DNA of 64,000 nt from Streptococcus parasanguinis (GTDB lineage: Bacteria > Bacillota > Bacilli > Lactobacillales > Streptococcaceae): positions 1 to 64,000 of the forward strand of contig NZ_JVEE01000003.1 of NCBI RefSeq assembly GCF_001073155.1, given 5' to 3'. How positions within the stretch are numbered: position 1 is the first letter of the stretch; every line of letters begins with the position of its first letter. The notes beneath the pieces are model-generated. The model saw nothing but the letters and a program-made list of their open reading frames with translations, made no database searches and was not told where the DNA came from. A program made the position numbers and the translations under genes. This document shows positions 19,777-27,910 of this stretch, one piece after another.

Positions 19777-20001
19777 TTAGTTATCGTGGCTCTCTTCTTT
19801 CTTTTTGGGATCATCGTAGAGAGTGGGTGCTAGCACCTTCATTAAAGTCGCCGTCCCAAATCGCAAGACAGCTGCTGCTAGTCCAAAAATAGGGGATAGG
19901 TAGCGGAAAAAGAAATCTCCCCTAAGCACATAGGTCATGCCACCCACAATAAAAAAGATCACAATTCCCTGAACGATTGCGTAAAACCAAATTTTTTTCA
20001 C
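19777..20001 (-). CDS. small two-helix membrane protein, GTG start
   Basis: The 74-residue product has two hydrophobic helices (about 4-24 and 33-56) and a charged tail DDPKKKEESHDN. The start is GTG at 19999-20001, because AAGGAG lies just upstream; an in-frame ATG at 20061 has no ribosome-binding site and would run through DnaA boxes. I do not recognise a function. Its promoter region coincides with the DnaA-box cluster, so DnaA might influence it. Confidence 0.7.
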   Translation of the reverse strand: MKKIWFYAIVQGIVIFFIVGGMTYVLRGDFFFRYLSPIFGLAAAVLRFGTATLMKVLAPTLYDDPKKKEESHDN

Positions 20002-20030
20002 ACTATTCTCCTTTTCACAAACCAGCTGAC

Positions 20031-20168
20031 TTATCCACTGTTTTTTATCACTTATCCACAAAAATGTGGATAACTTTCACCTTTTGCCCCCTCAAAAGAG
20101 GAAGCGTCGTCAGCATCAGGACTTGCTTTCATCCATTTACAAGCAAGTTTCCCACAGCCTGTGGATAA
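20031..20168. promoter_or_regulatory. cluster of four DnaA boxes
   Basis: TTATCCACT (20031-20039, one mismatch), TTATCCACA (20052-20060), TGTGGATAA (20065-20073, inverted, 4 bp from the previous box) and TGTGGATAA (20160-20168). Three are exact matches to the DnaA consensus TTATCCACA. No dnaA or dnaN is near, so this is a cluster outside oriC, upstream of the 74-residue gene. The last box is flanked by AAGCAAG (20141-20147) / CTTGCTT (20173-20179). Confidence 0.85.
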
Positions 20169-20210
20169 CTCTCTTGCTTATTTGTGACTTTCTCGTCACT
20201 TTCCTCACAA

Positions 20211-20246
20211 ATCAAGGAGCCAGGATTTGATCCTGCCCCCTTTGAT
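20211..20246 (-). terminator. probable terminator after dltD
   Basis: ATCAAGG (20211-20217) pairs with CCTTTGAT (20239-20246) and an inner CCAGGAT/ATCCTG stem closes the hairpin. It directly follows the dltD stop. The T-run on the minus strand is weak, so efficiency is uncertain. Confidence 0.5.
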
Positions 20247-20252
20247 CAAGCA

Positions 20253-21521
20253 TTATTTAAATTCGTCTGGTGTCCCTTTATATTGGGCCCAGTCTTTGCT
20301 GAAGAAGCGATCATTTAGATGGTAAGTTGGTGCTTTTTCAGCCTTTGTGACAAAGGGATTGACCGCTTTATCAAAGGCTAGCCAACCATTCCATCCCATA
20401 TGAATCGTATCTTCCATAAAGTAGGGCTGATCACCATCTTTAGAAAAGTCTGCAATATTGGTGAATCCTTGACTTTCCAATTGGTAACGAATCTTTTGAA
20501 CAGCCTGTTCATACTTTTCTTGGCTCAAGCCTGTGTATTTCATCCATTTGGCATTAACTGGAGGAATGACAAAGATAACATTGGTCCGAGATTTAGCAAA
20601 CTGGTCTAGAACCAATTGCAAGTCATTGTACTCAGGAGATTGAACATAGGATTCGTTTTTTTGGAAACCTTTTAGTTTCTTCAACTTCATTTTTAAACGA
20701 GTATTGTAAAAATGATTGCTGATTCCAAGGTCGTTGTTATTGGTTTTGACTTTTGCTTCAGCCGTTGCAATTTCTTCCAATTTCTCATATGAGAATTGAT
20801 CTGGTAAATCTTGTAGACGTTTTTTGACCTTCTTATCGTAATTCCCGTTTGTACGCGTTGCAAGATTACTAAACAAAGCATCTTCGCGTTGGACAAGGTG
20901 GGAAACAAACTGGTTCAAAGACTGATCAAATCTGGAAATTTTCTTTCCTTGAGAAATTTTCGTTACAACACTTTGAAAGGCGACATTTGGATACTGTTGT
21001 AACAGACGCTTTGCAGCATACTGGGATGCAGCATCCTGTTTATGATTGGCAATAAAGCTATTCAACTGATCGCTATTAAAGAATTGTTGAAAGGCAGAGG
21101 AATCGTATCCCTTTTTGGTGAACCATTGCGGAGAAACTACATAAACAGCTGTATTGTCCTTGAGTTCTGGCAAAATCTGTTGCATCCCAAAATACTGGTT
21201 CAAAGAAGCCGCACCACGTTCTCCTAAAAAGTAGGGTCTGTAATTGCGGTCATATTTTTCAGCCAAAACTGCTGGATGCACCACATCAAAACGCAACCAT
21301 TCACTGGAGCCGAAATAAGGGACAAAGCGATGCTGTGGATCAGAAAGTGCTTCTTGTTTCTTTGTACGACTCTTGAATCCTTCTGCATTCAGACTAACCG
21401 CAGCTTTTTTCTCTTCAGTATAGTTGTGCTTATGATTGATTGGATAAAAGAATAATAAAGCTGTTACCATGAGGAGCGCGCAAAATACGGGCCCTAAAAT
21501 CAGCCATAAACGCTTAAGCAT
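20253..21521 (-). CDS. dltD: DltD, teichoic acid D-alanylation protein
   Basis: The 422-residue protein has an N-terminal membrane anchor (about 4-28) and an extracellular SGNH-like hydrolase fold (residues about 50-400, with [11 protein letters not shown] at the start and [10 protein letters not shown] near the C-terminus). DltD acts at the outer face of the membrane in the last step of transferring D-alanine onto lipoteichoic acid. Its ATG overlaps the dltC stop by 8 nt. It is the last gene of dltX-A-B-C-D. Confidence 0.96.
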   Translation of the reverse strand: MLKRLWLILGPVFCALLMVTALLFFYPINHKHNYTEEKKAAVSLNAEGFKSRTKKQEALSDPQHRFVPYFGSSEWLRFDVVHPAVLAEKYDRNYRPYFLGERGAASLNQYFGMQQILPELKDNTAVYVVSPQWFTKKGYDSSAFQQFFNSDQLNSFIANHKQDAASQYAAKRLLQQYPNVAFQSVVTKISQGKKISRFDQSLNQFVSHLVQREDALFSNLATRTNGNYDKKVKKRLQDLPDQFSYEKLEEIATAEAKVKTNNNDLGISNHFYNTRLKMKLKKLKGFQKNESYVQSPEYNDLQLVLDQFAKSRTNVIFVIPPVNAKWMKYTGLSQEKYEQAVQKIRYQLESQGFTNIADFSKDGDQPYFMEDTIHMGWNGWLAFDKAVNPFVTKAEKAPTYHLNDRFFSKDWAQYKGTPDEFK

Positions 21522-21753
21522 TCTGAAGCTCCGTTACACCTTCTACGATCTTGTTAGCAGTATTCCAATCATCGCGTCCAAATTCAGATACAGGAACACG
21601 AATGCCAAAGCGATTTTCCAGTTCCACAATCAATTCGACTGTCCCCATACTATCAAGGACACCCGCATCAAAGAGATCCTCATCCATCATGTCTGAGACA
21701 TCTTCCATAAACAATTCGTCAATAATTTCAATTACTTGTGATTTTACATCCAT
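21514..21753 (-). CDS. dltC: D-alanine carrier protein DltC
   Basis: The 79-residue acyl-carrier-type protein has the phosphopantetheine site [11 protein letters not shown] with the modified Ser35. It carries D-alanine as a thioester from DltA to DltB. AAAGGAG lies upstream of the ATG. It starts 16 bp after dltB and overlaps dltD by 8 nt. Confidence 0.97.
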   Translation of the reverse strand: MDVKSQVIEIIDELFMEDVSDMMDEDLFDAGVLDSMGTVELIVELENRFGIRVPVSEFGRDDWNTANKIVEGVTELQNA

Positions 21754-21768
21754 TTTTCTATTCTCCTT

Positions 21769-23022
21769 TTATTTCAATTTTGGAAACCATTGTTGATCCA
21801 AGAATCCTGAGAAAATCAGGAAGGACAGCATCACTGTGTTAAAGGTGATAAAGATCCCTAAAGCTTTGGTCCAACGATTGTCCGGTATAGGATCCAATCC
21901 TTTTGCTTTTCTTTCTTTATTGATGGTCTTTTTCTTGCGAATCCAAGCATCATTGATAACCAGTCCAAGCCCATGGAAGAGCCCATAAGCGATGTAGTAC
22001 CAGGTCACCCCGTGCCAGAAGCCCATAACCAACATATTGATAATATAGGCAACATTTGAGGTGGTAATCCGGCTCTTGAATACTTTATTGCGCATCAATA
22101 CCATCACGAGACGCATAAAGACAAAATCACGGAACCAGAAAGATAAACTCATATGCCAACGATTCCAGAATTCCTTTAAGTCACGTGATTTAAAGGGACG
22201 ATCAAAGTTAATTGGACTTTTAATTCCCATCAGATTTGAAGCTGCTAAAGCAAACATCGAATAGCCCGCAAAGTCAAAGAAGAGGTCAAAGCCATAAACA
22301 TACATGACTCCCAGCGTTCCGATATTGAAGAATCCACCTTGAGACAAGGCATAGGTCTGCACATGGCCTAACAATAAGTGGCCAAAAATATGAGCTAGGA
22401 TAAATTTATAAAGGAAGCCATACATGATATACTTAACAGCTTGCTCCAACATATCCAATAATTCTTCACGCTCAGGAATAGCGTTATAATCCTCATTAAA
22501 ACGCTTGAAACGATCAATCGGCCCACTTGAGAAGGTCGGCATAAAGAGCATAAAGCGTAAGAATTCCCAGAGTGTGAATTCTTTCAAGACACCATCTCGC
22601 ATTTCGATGATCATTCCGACAGCCCGGAAGGTTAAATACGAAATCCCTAAAAATCCAAACAAGGATTGGTGCCCATTCTTGATTGCTGGCTCTACCTTCA
22701 CAAAGATCAGAGGCAAGACAGACAAGAAGGAATGAAGATAGAAAATCCACTTATTGTCCGCTTTCTGACGATAAATCTTGTAGGAATACACAATCAAAAT
22801 TTGCCAGACTACGTAAAAGAGCAGGGCATAAATTTGCTTGAGATTCGAACCTGTCAGCATCAAAATGATAAAGATCAGACTCACCAGTCCTTCATAGACC
22901 GGAAATCTCTTTTTGAAAAAGAGGCCCACAAAAATCGGCAAAAAAGCTAGAATGAGGTAGATAAAATAGATCGGTGTTCCATAGTGTTCTAAATGAGGGA
23001 GCTGTTTCAAAAACTCGATCAT
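21769..23022 (-). CDS. dltB: DltB, MBOAT D-alanyl transferase
   Basis: The 417-residue multi-spanning MBOAT protein shows the conserved motifs [17 protein letters not shown] and [15 protein letters not shown], the latter with the catalytic histidine. It passes D-alanine from DltC across the membrane to the extracellular acceptor. The ATG overlaps the dltA stop (ATGA). Confidence 0.97.
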   Translation of the reverse strand: MIEFLKQLPHLEHYGTPIYFIYLILAFLPIFVGLFFKKRFPVYEGLVSLIFIILMLTGSNLKQIYALLFYVVWQILIVYSYKIYRQKADNKWIFYLHSFLSVLPLIFVKVEPAIKNGHQSLFGFLGISYLTFRAVGMIIEMRDGVLKEFTLWEFLRFMLFMPTFSSGPIDRFKRFNEDYNAIPEREELLDMLEQAVKYIMYGFLYKFILAHIFGHLLLGHVQTYALSQGGFFNIGTLGVMYVYGFDLFFDFAGYSMFALAASNLMGIKSPINFDRPFKSRDLKEFWNRWHMSLSFWFRDFVFMRLVMVLMRNKVFKSRITTSNVAYIINMLVMGFWHGVTWYYIAYGLFHGLGLVINDAWIRKKKTINKERKAKGLDPIPDNRWTKALGIFITFNTVMLSFLIFSGFLDQQWFPKLK

Positions 23023-24569
23023 CGGTTGTTAACCTCGCTAATCAACCCTTTGATGTCGATTTTCCCGTTTGGTGTTAATGGCAGGCTGTCACGATAGAGG
23101 AATTTTGAAGGCATCATATAAGACATAATGATGTTTTCTAAATCTTCCTTAATGGCTTTCGTGATATCAATTTCGCGCTCAAATTGTTCTTTGACACCCT
23201 CTTTTAAGATGACATAGGCCAAGAGATTTTGGACCTTGTGATCTTTATTATAACGCGGTACCGCGACTGCTGAGTCAATATACTTCGATTTGTTCAAGTT
23301 TTGAGAGACATCCTCTAGCTCGATACGGTAACCGTTAAACTTGATTTGGAAGTCCATCCGTCCACCATAGAGAAGAAGACCTTCATCTGTCATGGTTCCG
23401 ACATCTCCTGTATGGTAGGCTGGAAGACCTTCAAATTCGAAGAAGGCTTCTGCTGTTTTCTCTGGATTATTCATATAACCTTTTGAAACGGCTGGGCCAG
23501 ACACGATGATTTCCCCTTGCTCACCATTTGGCAATTTGTTGCCTGCCTCATCAATGATGAAGGTTGGAGAATCTTCTTTGGTATAACCAATTGGCAGACG
23601 TTTCAAAGTCGCTAACATCTCATCTGTTACGGCTACAGCCGAAAGAGCTACAGTTGCTTCTGTTGGGCCGTAGGCATTGATGATGCGTGCATTTGGGAAA
23701 CGATCGCGCAATTTCTGAGCAGTCTTGACTGTCAACTCTTCCCCATCAAAGTAGAAATGGGTGATCCCTGGCATTTTTTCAGCATTGAAATCTTCAGACA
23801 ACATGGCCATATCTGCAAAAGATGGTGTTGAAGTCCAGATAGCAATCGGAAGAGAAAAGATGGTCGCAAAGAGTTGTTTGAAGTCTTGAGTAATGGCTGA
23901 TGGAAGAGCAAAAAGCGTTCCTCCAAGAGCTAAGGTCGGTGCCCAGTACATGACAGACAAGTCAAAGGAATAGGGCGGTTGCGCCAACATTTGCGGACGC
24001 TCTGGCGTTGCAAATTCCTTGTCCGTAATCATCCAGTTGGTAAAGCTGAGCAAGTTATCGTGCGAAATTTGCACCCCTTTTGGTTTCCCAGTTGTCCCTG
24101 AGGTAAAGATGATGTAGTAGTTATCATCCCCTTTGACCGGATGTTGCAAGTCATAGGCATGCTGAGCCGCATAAGCTTCACGCACTTGCTCCAAGGACAT
24201 GATTGGAGCAGCTGGGTTTTCCAATGGAAATTCATTGATAGCAATAATCAAGCTTGGCTCTGCTACTTCAACAATGGCAGACACGCGCTCCAAGGCAGAG
24301 TGGCTATCAATTGGGATATAGGCATGGCCAGATTTGGTCAAGGCCACAAAGGTTGCTAACATTTCATATTCTTGTCCACCAAAGACCACTACAGGTGACT
24401 TTTCGGGAAGTCCCATTTGGTCAATATGAGCAGCCAAGCTATCTGAATCAGCCTTCAATTGGCCATAGGTATGCTCCTCACCAAGGACATTGTAGACAGG
24501 ATAGTCTGGTTGTAGTTGCGCATAACGTTCAATTGTCTCGATCATATCAGTAATTGGTTGGTTTGACAC
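23019..24569 (-). CDS. dltA: D-alanine-DltC ligase DltA, GTG start
   Basis: The 516-residue ANL-superfamily adenylation enzyme activates D-alanine with ATP and loads DltC. Motifs are [20 protein letters not shown] (ATP-binding P-loop), [22 protein letters not shown], and GKIDIKGL near the C-terminus with the catalytic lysine. The start is GTG, with AAAGGAG 10 bases upstream, giving the N-terminus [14 protein letters not shown]. It follows dltX by 18 bp and overlaps dltB by 4 nt. Confidence 0.97.
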   Translation of the reverse strand: MSNQPITDMIETIERYAQLQPDYPVYNVLGEEHTYGQLKADSDSLAAHIDQMGLPEKSPVVVFGGQEYEMLATFVALTKSGHAYIPIDSHSALERVSAIVEVAEPSLIIAINEFPLENPAAPIMSLEQVREAYAAQHAYDLQHPVKGDDNYYIIFTSGTTGKPKGVQISHDNLLSFTNWMITDKEFATPERPQMLAQPPYSFDLSVMYWAPTLALGGTLFALPSAITQDFKQLFATIFSLPIAIWTSTPSFADMAMLSEDFNAEKMPGITHFYFDGEELTVKTAQKLRDRFPNARIINAYGPTEATVALSAVAVTDEMLATLKRLPIGYTKEDSPTFIIDEAGNKLPNGEQGEIIVSGPAVSKGYMNNPEKTAEAFFEFEGLPAYHTGDVGTMTDEGLLLYGGRMDFQIKFNGYRIELEDVSQNLNKSKYIDSAVAVPRYNKDHKVQNLLAYVILKEGVKEQFEREIDITKAIKEDLENIIMSYMMPSKFLYRDSLPLTPNGKIDIKGLISEVNNR

Positions 24570-24587
24570 GGCTAGGAGTCTCCTTTT

Positions 24588-24716
24588 CTAAAATTCGTTG
24601 TAGATAAAGCCACCCTGACCTTGACCAAGGTAACTAAAGAAATAAAGTAGGGCTAGGAAAATGGCGAAATACAAGACCGTCTGCCCGATAAATTTATAAA
24701 GTGTTTTATGTTTCAT
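24588..24716 (-). CDS. dltX: DltX, small membrane protein of the D-alanylation system
   Basis: A 42-residue ORF begins MKHKTLYKFIGQTVLYFAIF, has one membrane helix (about 12-30), and ends in GGFIYNEF, the conserved C-terminal motif of DltX. DltX is essential for D-alanylation in the species tested; its FxYxxF-type tail is proposed to act as a D-alanyl intermediate or activator. It is too short for many gene finders. It is the promoter-proximal gene of the dlt operon, with AGAGTG before the ATG. Confidence 0.93.
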   Translation of the reverse strand: MKHKTLYKFIGQTVLYFAIFLALLYFFSYLGQGQGGFIYNEF

Positions 24717-24749
24717 AAGTTTCACTCTTCATTTTGATTGTTACTCACT

Positions 24750-24818
24750 ATTTTACCATTTTTTATACCAAGTAAGCAATTTTAAACATAGTGAGAATGT
24801 CGTAGAAAACGTTATCAT
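24750..24818 (-). promoter_or_regulatory. dlt operon promoter with upstream cre-like element
   Basis: On the minus strand TTGCTT (24774-24779) and TAAAAT (24750-24755) are spaced 18 bp, 34 bp before the dltX ATG. Upstream, ATGATAACGTTTTCT (minus strand, 24804-24818) matches the CcpA cre consensus except one base. Confidence 0.6.
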
Positions 24819-24844
24819 TTCAGACATTTATCCCTTCTAACCAA

Positions 24845-24883
24845 AGGATTTTTTTCTTTAATCAGTTTTTCTGATTGAAATCC
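24845..24883. terminator. stem-loop after the S41 protease gene
   Basis: AATCAG / CTGATT with an outer AGGATTT / AAATCCT arm sits directly 3-prime of the S41 gene. The arms are A/T-rich, and T-runs occur within the loops rather than cleanly after the stem. Confidence 0.5.
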
Positions 24884-24887
24884 TGTT

Positions 24888-26147
24888 TTATTTAACATTC
24901 CCCTGACGAATCAACTCCAGACACTTGTCCAGATCCACATCTCTCTCGAAATGGCTAGGTGTCCAAGGAATCTCTATATCGGGTAGAACACCCTGATCCG
25001 TCATCCCTTTCCCTTTATCCACGCTTAAACAGCGAGAGGTGGGAAACATTAAACAAAAATTGCCATAATCAACTGTACAACAATTAGAGTAGTCTAGAAT
25101 CCCAAGAGTTGGTCGACCCACCACCGTTACCTTCTTAAACTGCTTCATCATCTGAACAAAGTTATCCCCAGATGAAGCACAATAAATATCTGATAAGATA
25201 AAGATCTGTTCAGGATAGAGACTTCCTCTGACCTCTGGGAAAAATTCCTCGCCTTCTCCCTTATATGCTACATAACCTTTTCCCCGATGGCGAAGCAAAT
25301 CCTCTTTCATATCTTCAAGCAGTTTAGCTGTTTCAGGACTAATTTCTTCCTGTTGCATCCAGTCCTCAAAGTCTTTCAAGCGCAGATCAACATTACGCTC
25401 CGTGTAGAGAATTTCCATGCCATCATCATCCCAATCAATGCCTTCATAGCCCTGATCCTTCTCTAAACCTAGATGTAATAGAGGGAAATATAAAGAATCT
25501 GTCCCTCCGCCGTTCTGTCGGATATCAATGATAAGAAACTTGACTTCCGTCATCATAGGTAAACACTCTTGATATACCCGACTAATAGCTCTCTCATCCA
25601 TAAAGTTATCCAGACGAAGATAAAGAATCTCATCGTCTAATCGTTTCCAAAAGATATGATCCTGGATCGGTTCTCGACTGGGTACTACTTTAATGGTCTT
25701 TTCTATCCCTTCTCGAAGCAGGGTGACACTCGTTGACTGAGAGACCAAATCTGCCCATTCTCGGTAGTGTCTTTCAGGGGTCTTGCTGATAAAATAGTCT
25801 TTATGAAGAGAAGCTACCTGATCCAAGTCACTTCCATCCAAACCTAGGATCTGATCTCCTACTTGAAGACCCGTATCTTCATTAGCTTCCTCAACATACA
25901 GTTTCTGTCCATTTATTCTCAAAAGAAACCCTTTTTGACTGGCCTTTTTATCTCGAAAGGAAACATGCCCGATCACCCCAAAACTAGCTAGGTAAGTCTT
26001 AACTTGATAGAGAAAGGCATCATCTGTCATATCATCTGTAATGTTTTCTCGAAAAGGCTCTGGATCGCATCCTTTTCGATCCTTGATGGTAGATGAATCA
26101 TGGGTCATAATAGAGACGACATCTTCAAAAATAGCAGTCTTTTTCAT
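24888..26147 (-). CDS. S41-family (C-terminal-processing-like) protease with PDZ domain
   Basis: The 419-residue product starts at an ATG preceded by AAGGA; a TTG five codons upstream overlaps that site and is less likely. After a charged N-terminal segment comes a PDZ-like region (residues about 65-120, VGDQILGLDGSDLDQVASL). The S41 catalytic core follows, with EVKFLIIDIRQNGGGTDSLYF and IFILSDIYCASSGDNFVQMM holding the probable nucleophilic serine. Unlike CtpA-type proteases it has no signal peptide or membrane anchor, so it should be cytosolic; its substrate is unknown. It has its own TGGTATACT promoter (26175-26182) and lies downstream of a terminated VTC-DUF4956 operon. Confidence 0.8.
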   Translation of the reverse strand: MKKTAIFEDVVSIMTHDSSTIKDRKGCDPEPFRENITDDMTDDAFLYQVKTYLASFGVIGHVSFRDKKASQKGFLLRINGQKLYVEEANEDTGLQVGDQILGLDGSDLDQVASLHKDYFISKTPERHYREWADLVSQSTSVTLLREGIEKTIKVVPSREPIQDHIFWKRLDDEILYLRLDNFMDERAISRVYQECLPMMTEVKFLIIDIRQNGGGTDSLYFPLLHLGLEKDQGYEGIDWDDDGMEILYTERNVDLRLKDFEDWMQQEEISPETAKLLEDMKEDLLRHRGKGYVAYKGEGEEFFPEVRGSLYPEQIFILSDIYCASSGDNFVQMMKQFKKVTVVGRPTLGILDYSNCCTVDYGNFCLMFPTSRCLSVDKGKGMTDQGVLPDIEIPWTPSHFERDVDLDKCLELIRQGNVK

Positions 26148-26212
26148 AAGGGATTCCTTCAATTTTTTAGAAACAGTATACCACTTTTTCTTAAAAAGTT
26201 CTTAAAACCCTA

Positions 26213-26236
26213 AAAAACTATCCTAAAGTAGGATAG
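26213..26236 (-). terminator. terminator of the VTC-DUF4956 operon
   Basis: CTATCCTA (26229-26236 on the minus strand) pairs with TAGGATAG (26218-26225) around a 3-base loop, followed by TTTTTT. It ends the operon before the S41 gene. Confidence 0.9.
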
Positions 26237-26239
26237 CCG

Positions 26240-26923
26240 TTATAGATTCTTTCTTTTCTTCGCTTTCTTTGTCAGAGCGACATCACAATTTTCAATCTCG
26301 CTAATCAATAGATTGGCAAGGCCAAAATCATCGATGTTTGATTTCATATTTACCTCATAGTTCAAGGTCAGTTGTTCTCCAGCTTGGGCCGTTGTGACAG
26401 AAATAAAGTCAATTTCTGAACAACTTTGGTCCAACAACTGGCTGATTTGTTCTGCAACAGAATCTTGTTTTGAGACAGTTATGGTCAAATGACGGCGCCG
26501 TTGATGGTCTGCCTTACTCTGTTTGTTCTCTAATACCAGCCACACTCCTAGTAAAGAAAGGGTTGATAAAATGGCCAATAAAAGATAGCCCGAACCTGCC
26601 GCCAATCCTATAATCATGGCAAGAAAAATCGCAATCAACTCTCTCGAACCACTCGTAGCTGACCGGAAACGGATCAAACTAAAGGTCCCTGCCACTGCAA
26701 TCGAGGTTCCCAAACTTCCATTGACCAAAAAGATCACTAAGGTCATCATACAAGGAAGCAAGGTCAAACTAATGACAAACTCTCGAGTGTAAAGTGTCCG
26801 GTATTTATAGGTCCAAGATAGGGCCAGCCCTAGAAAGAGGCTGACCAAAAGGGCCAGCAGCAAGCGCAAGGGATCCACCGTTGCTGTAGCATTATTAAAA
26901 ATAGAATCAAATAGATTAGACAT
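26240..26923 (-). CDS. DUF4956 membrane protein
   Basis: The 227-residue protein has four to five membrane helices in its first 130 residues and the DUF4956 hallmark GTFSLIRFRSATSG near 76-90, which resembles the MgtC family motif. A soluble C-terminal domain of about 85 residues follows (LTITVSKQDSVAEQ onward) with a basic end. The ATG at 26921-26923 overlaps the end of the VTC gene by 8 nt, indicating translational coupling; a GTG three codons earlier is an alternative. DUF4956 proteins recurrently accompany VTC-domain genes in bacteria. A channel, exporter or membrane platform for the VTC enzyme is inference; no function is established. Confidence 0.85.
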   Translation of the reverse strand: MSNLFDSIFNNATATVDPLRLLLALLVSLFLGLALSWTYKYRTLYTREFVISLTLLPCMMTLVIFLVNGSLGTSIAVAGTFSLIRFRSATSGSRELIAIFLAMIIGLAAGSGYLLLAILSTLSLLGVWLVLENKQSKADHQRRRHLTITVSKQDSVAEQISQLLDQSCSEIDFISVTTAQAGEQLTLNYEVNMKSNIDDFGLANLLISEIENCDVALTKKAKKRKNL

Positions 26924-27695
26924 AGGCAGCACCTACCGTTTCTTGAACTGGTCTTGGGGCATAATCCAAGCCTTGTGATTTATGATAAGCACAGCTATAT
27001 TTTGAAAATTTCTGTTTGACCAGTCCGTACTTATCTAGAATATCCTTTAGCCATTTAGGTTCTTGGCCAGGAGCCTTAATTTCCATGATCACGAAGTCAT
27101 CCTCTAGTAGAGGTTCTCCTTTCTTCCCATCAAAAAGGCTAACAGCCTGGTCTCGAAAGACTAAGTTTTGATCGATTGTCACGCGAATCTTCTGATAAGG
27201 ATAACCCTGAATGGATTTCTTTTCTTTGAGAGACAAACGATCATAATAAATGAACATCCGTGGTTCCAATCGATGACCATAACGTTTGCGCAATCTCTGA
27301 ATCTCTTGCACTAAGTCTGGATCTTGTATCTGATGATCTACTTTCCCATCTGTCATCAAGTTGATAATGGCTTGCGAAGTGGCGACTAGACGGAATTTAT
27401 GGCCAATTCCTTCTTCATCTTTTGACTTCACCTCTAGAAATACTGGACTGTCTGCTTGAGGTTTTTCTATATAAGTCCGCATCCGAATTTTTTCACGGCG
27501 GTGTTGTTTGGCAAGAGCATCTTGAATGACATCAAAATTTTCCGTATCAAAATAAATGTTTGAAATGGTTGAGGTTGGGTAATCATCTTCTAAGACGTAT
27601 TCTTTTAAGTCTTTGATCAAGTCCTTCACGTCATCTTTTGTGACGATATATTTTGTTTCGATTCGTTTGAAACTTGTCTCAATTGTTTTTTTCAT
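26916..27695 (-). CDS. VTC-domain polyphosphate polymerase-like protein
   Basis: The 259-residue product belongs to the VTC/TTM tunnel superfamily. Expected tunnel residues are present: R11, E13 and K15 in FKRIETKY; R71/R73 in KIRMRTY; E88/K90 in FLEVK; R146 and R153; R171-T173 in IRVTID; E205/K207 in VIMEIKAPG; and K229/K232 in KQKFSKY. In yeast, Vtc4 with this fold polymerises ATP gamma-phosphate into polyphosphate. Whether this bacterial member does so is inferred from residue conservation. It has no membrane segment; its partner DUF4956 supplies one. AAAGGAG precedes the ATG. It is divergent from a carbohydrate-binding-type lipoprotein gene. Confidence 0.88.
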   Translation of the reverse strand: MKKTIETSFKRIETKYIVTKDDVKDLIKDLKEYVLEDDYPTSTISNIYFDTENFDVIQDALAKQHRREKIRMRTYIEKPQADSPVFLEVKSKDEEGIGHKFRLVATSQAIINLMTDGKVDHQIQDPDLVQEIQRLRKRYGHRLEPRMFIYYDRLSLKEKKSIQGYPYQKIRVTIDQNLVFRDQAVSLFDGKKGEPLLEDDFVIMEIKAPGQEPKWLKDILDKYGLVKQKFSKYSCAYHKSQGLDYAPRPVQETVGAAYV

Positions 27696-27804
27696 GTTTC
27701 TTCTCCTTTAAGGGGGGATCTATTGTTTCTAAACTTCAGTAAGTATGAATACGACTTACGTGCTTTCTAGTTTAATGGGACTTTCTTAACTGGTCATTAA
27801 GCCA

Positions 27805-27874
27805 AACTTAAAGAAAACTAAAGTTAAGGTTCCTTTCAGAAAAACTTTAGGAAACTTTCAGCTAGCAACTTTAG
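27805..27874 (+). promoter_or_regulatory. five AACT-type direct repeats in a divergent promoter region
   Basis: AACTTAAAG (27805-27813), AACTAAAG (27816-27823), AACTTTAG (27843-27850), AACTTTCA (27853-27860) and AACTTTAG (27867-27874) repeat at start-to-start spacings of 11, 27, 10 and 14 bp. They lie upstream of the lipoprotein ATG and behind the VTC gene. The spacing near a helical turn resembles OmpR-type response-regulator sites. An inverted repeat GTAAGT / ACTTAC sits at 27739-27759, nearer the VTC gene. Confidence 0.55.
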
Positions 27875-27910
27875 ACTAGGAGCATATCAATTGAACGAGA
27901 GGAAAAGCTC

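Noticed and set aside
22181-22188. TCACGTGA palindrome as a possible parS
   Set aside because: Only the inner 8 bases match; the flanks lack the TGTT...AACA arms, and it lies in conserved dltB coding sequence.
27790-27830. CiaR box at the VTC promoter
   Set aside because: On the minus strand TTTAG and TTTAAG elements occur, but with a 10-bp period and a mismatch instead of the strict 11-bp TTTAAG repeat.
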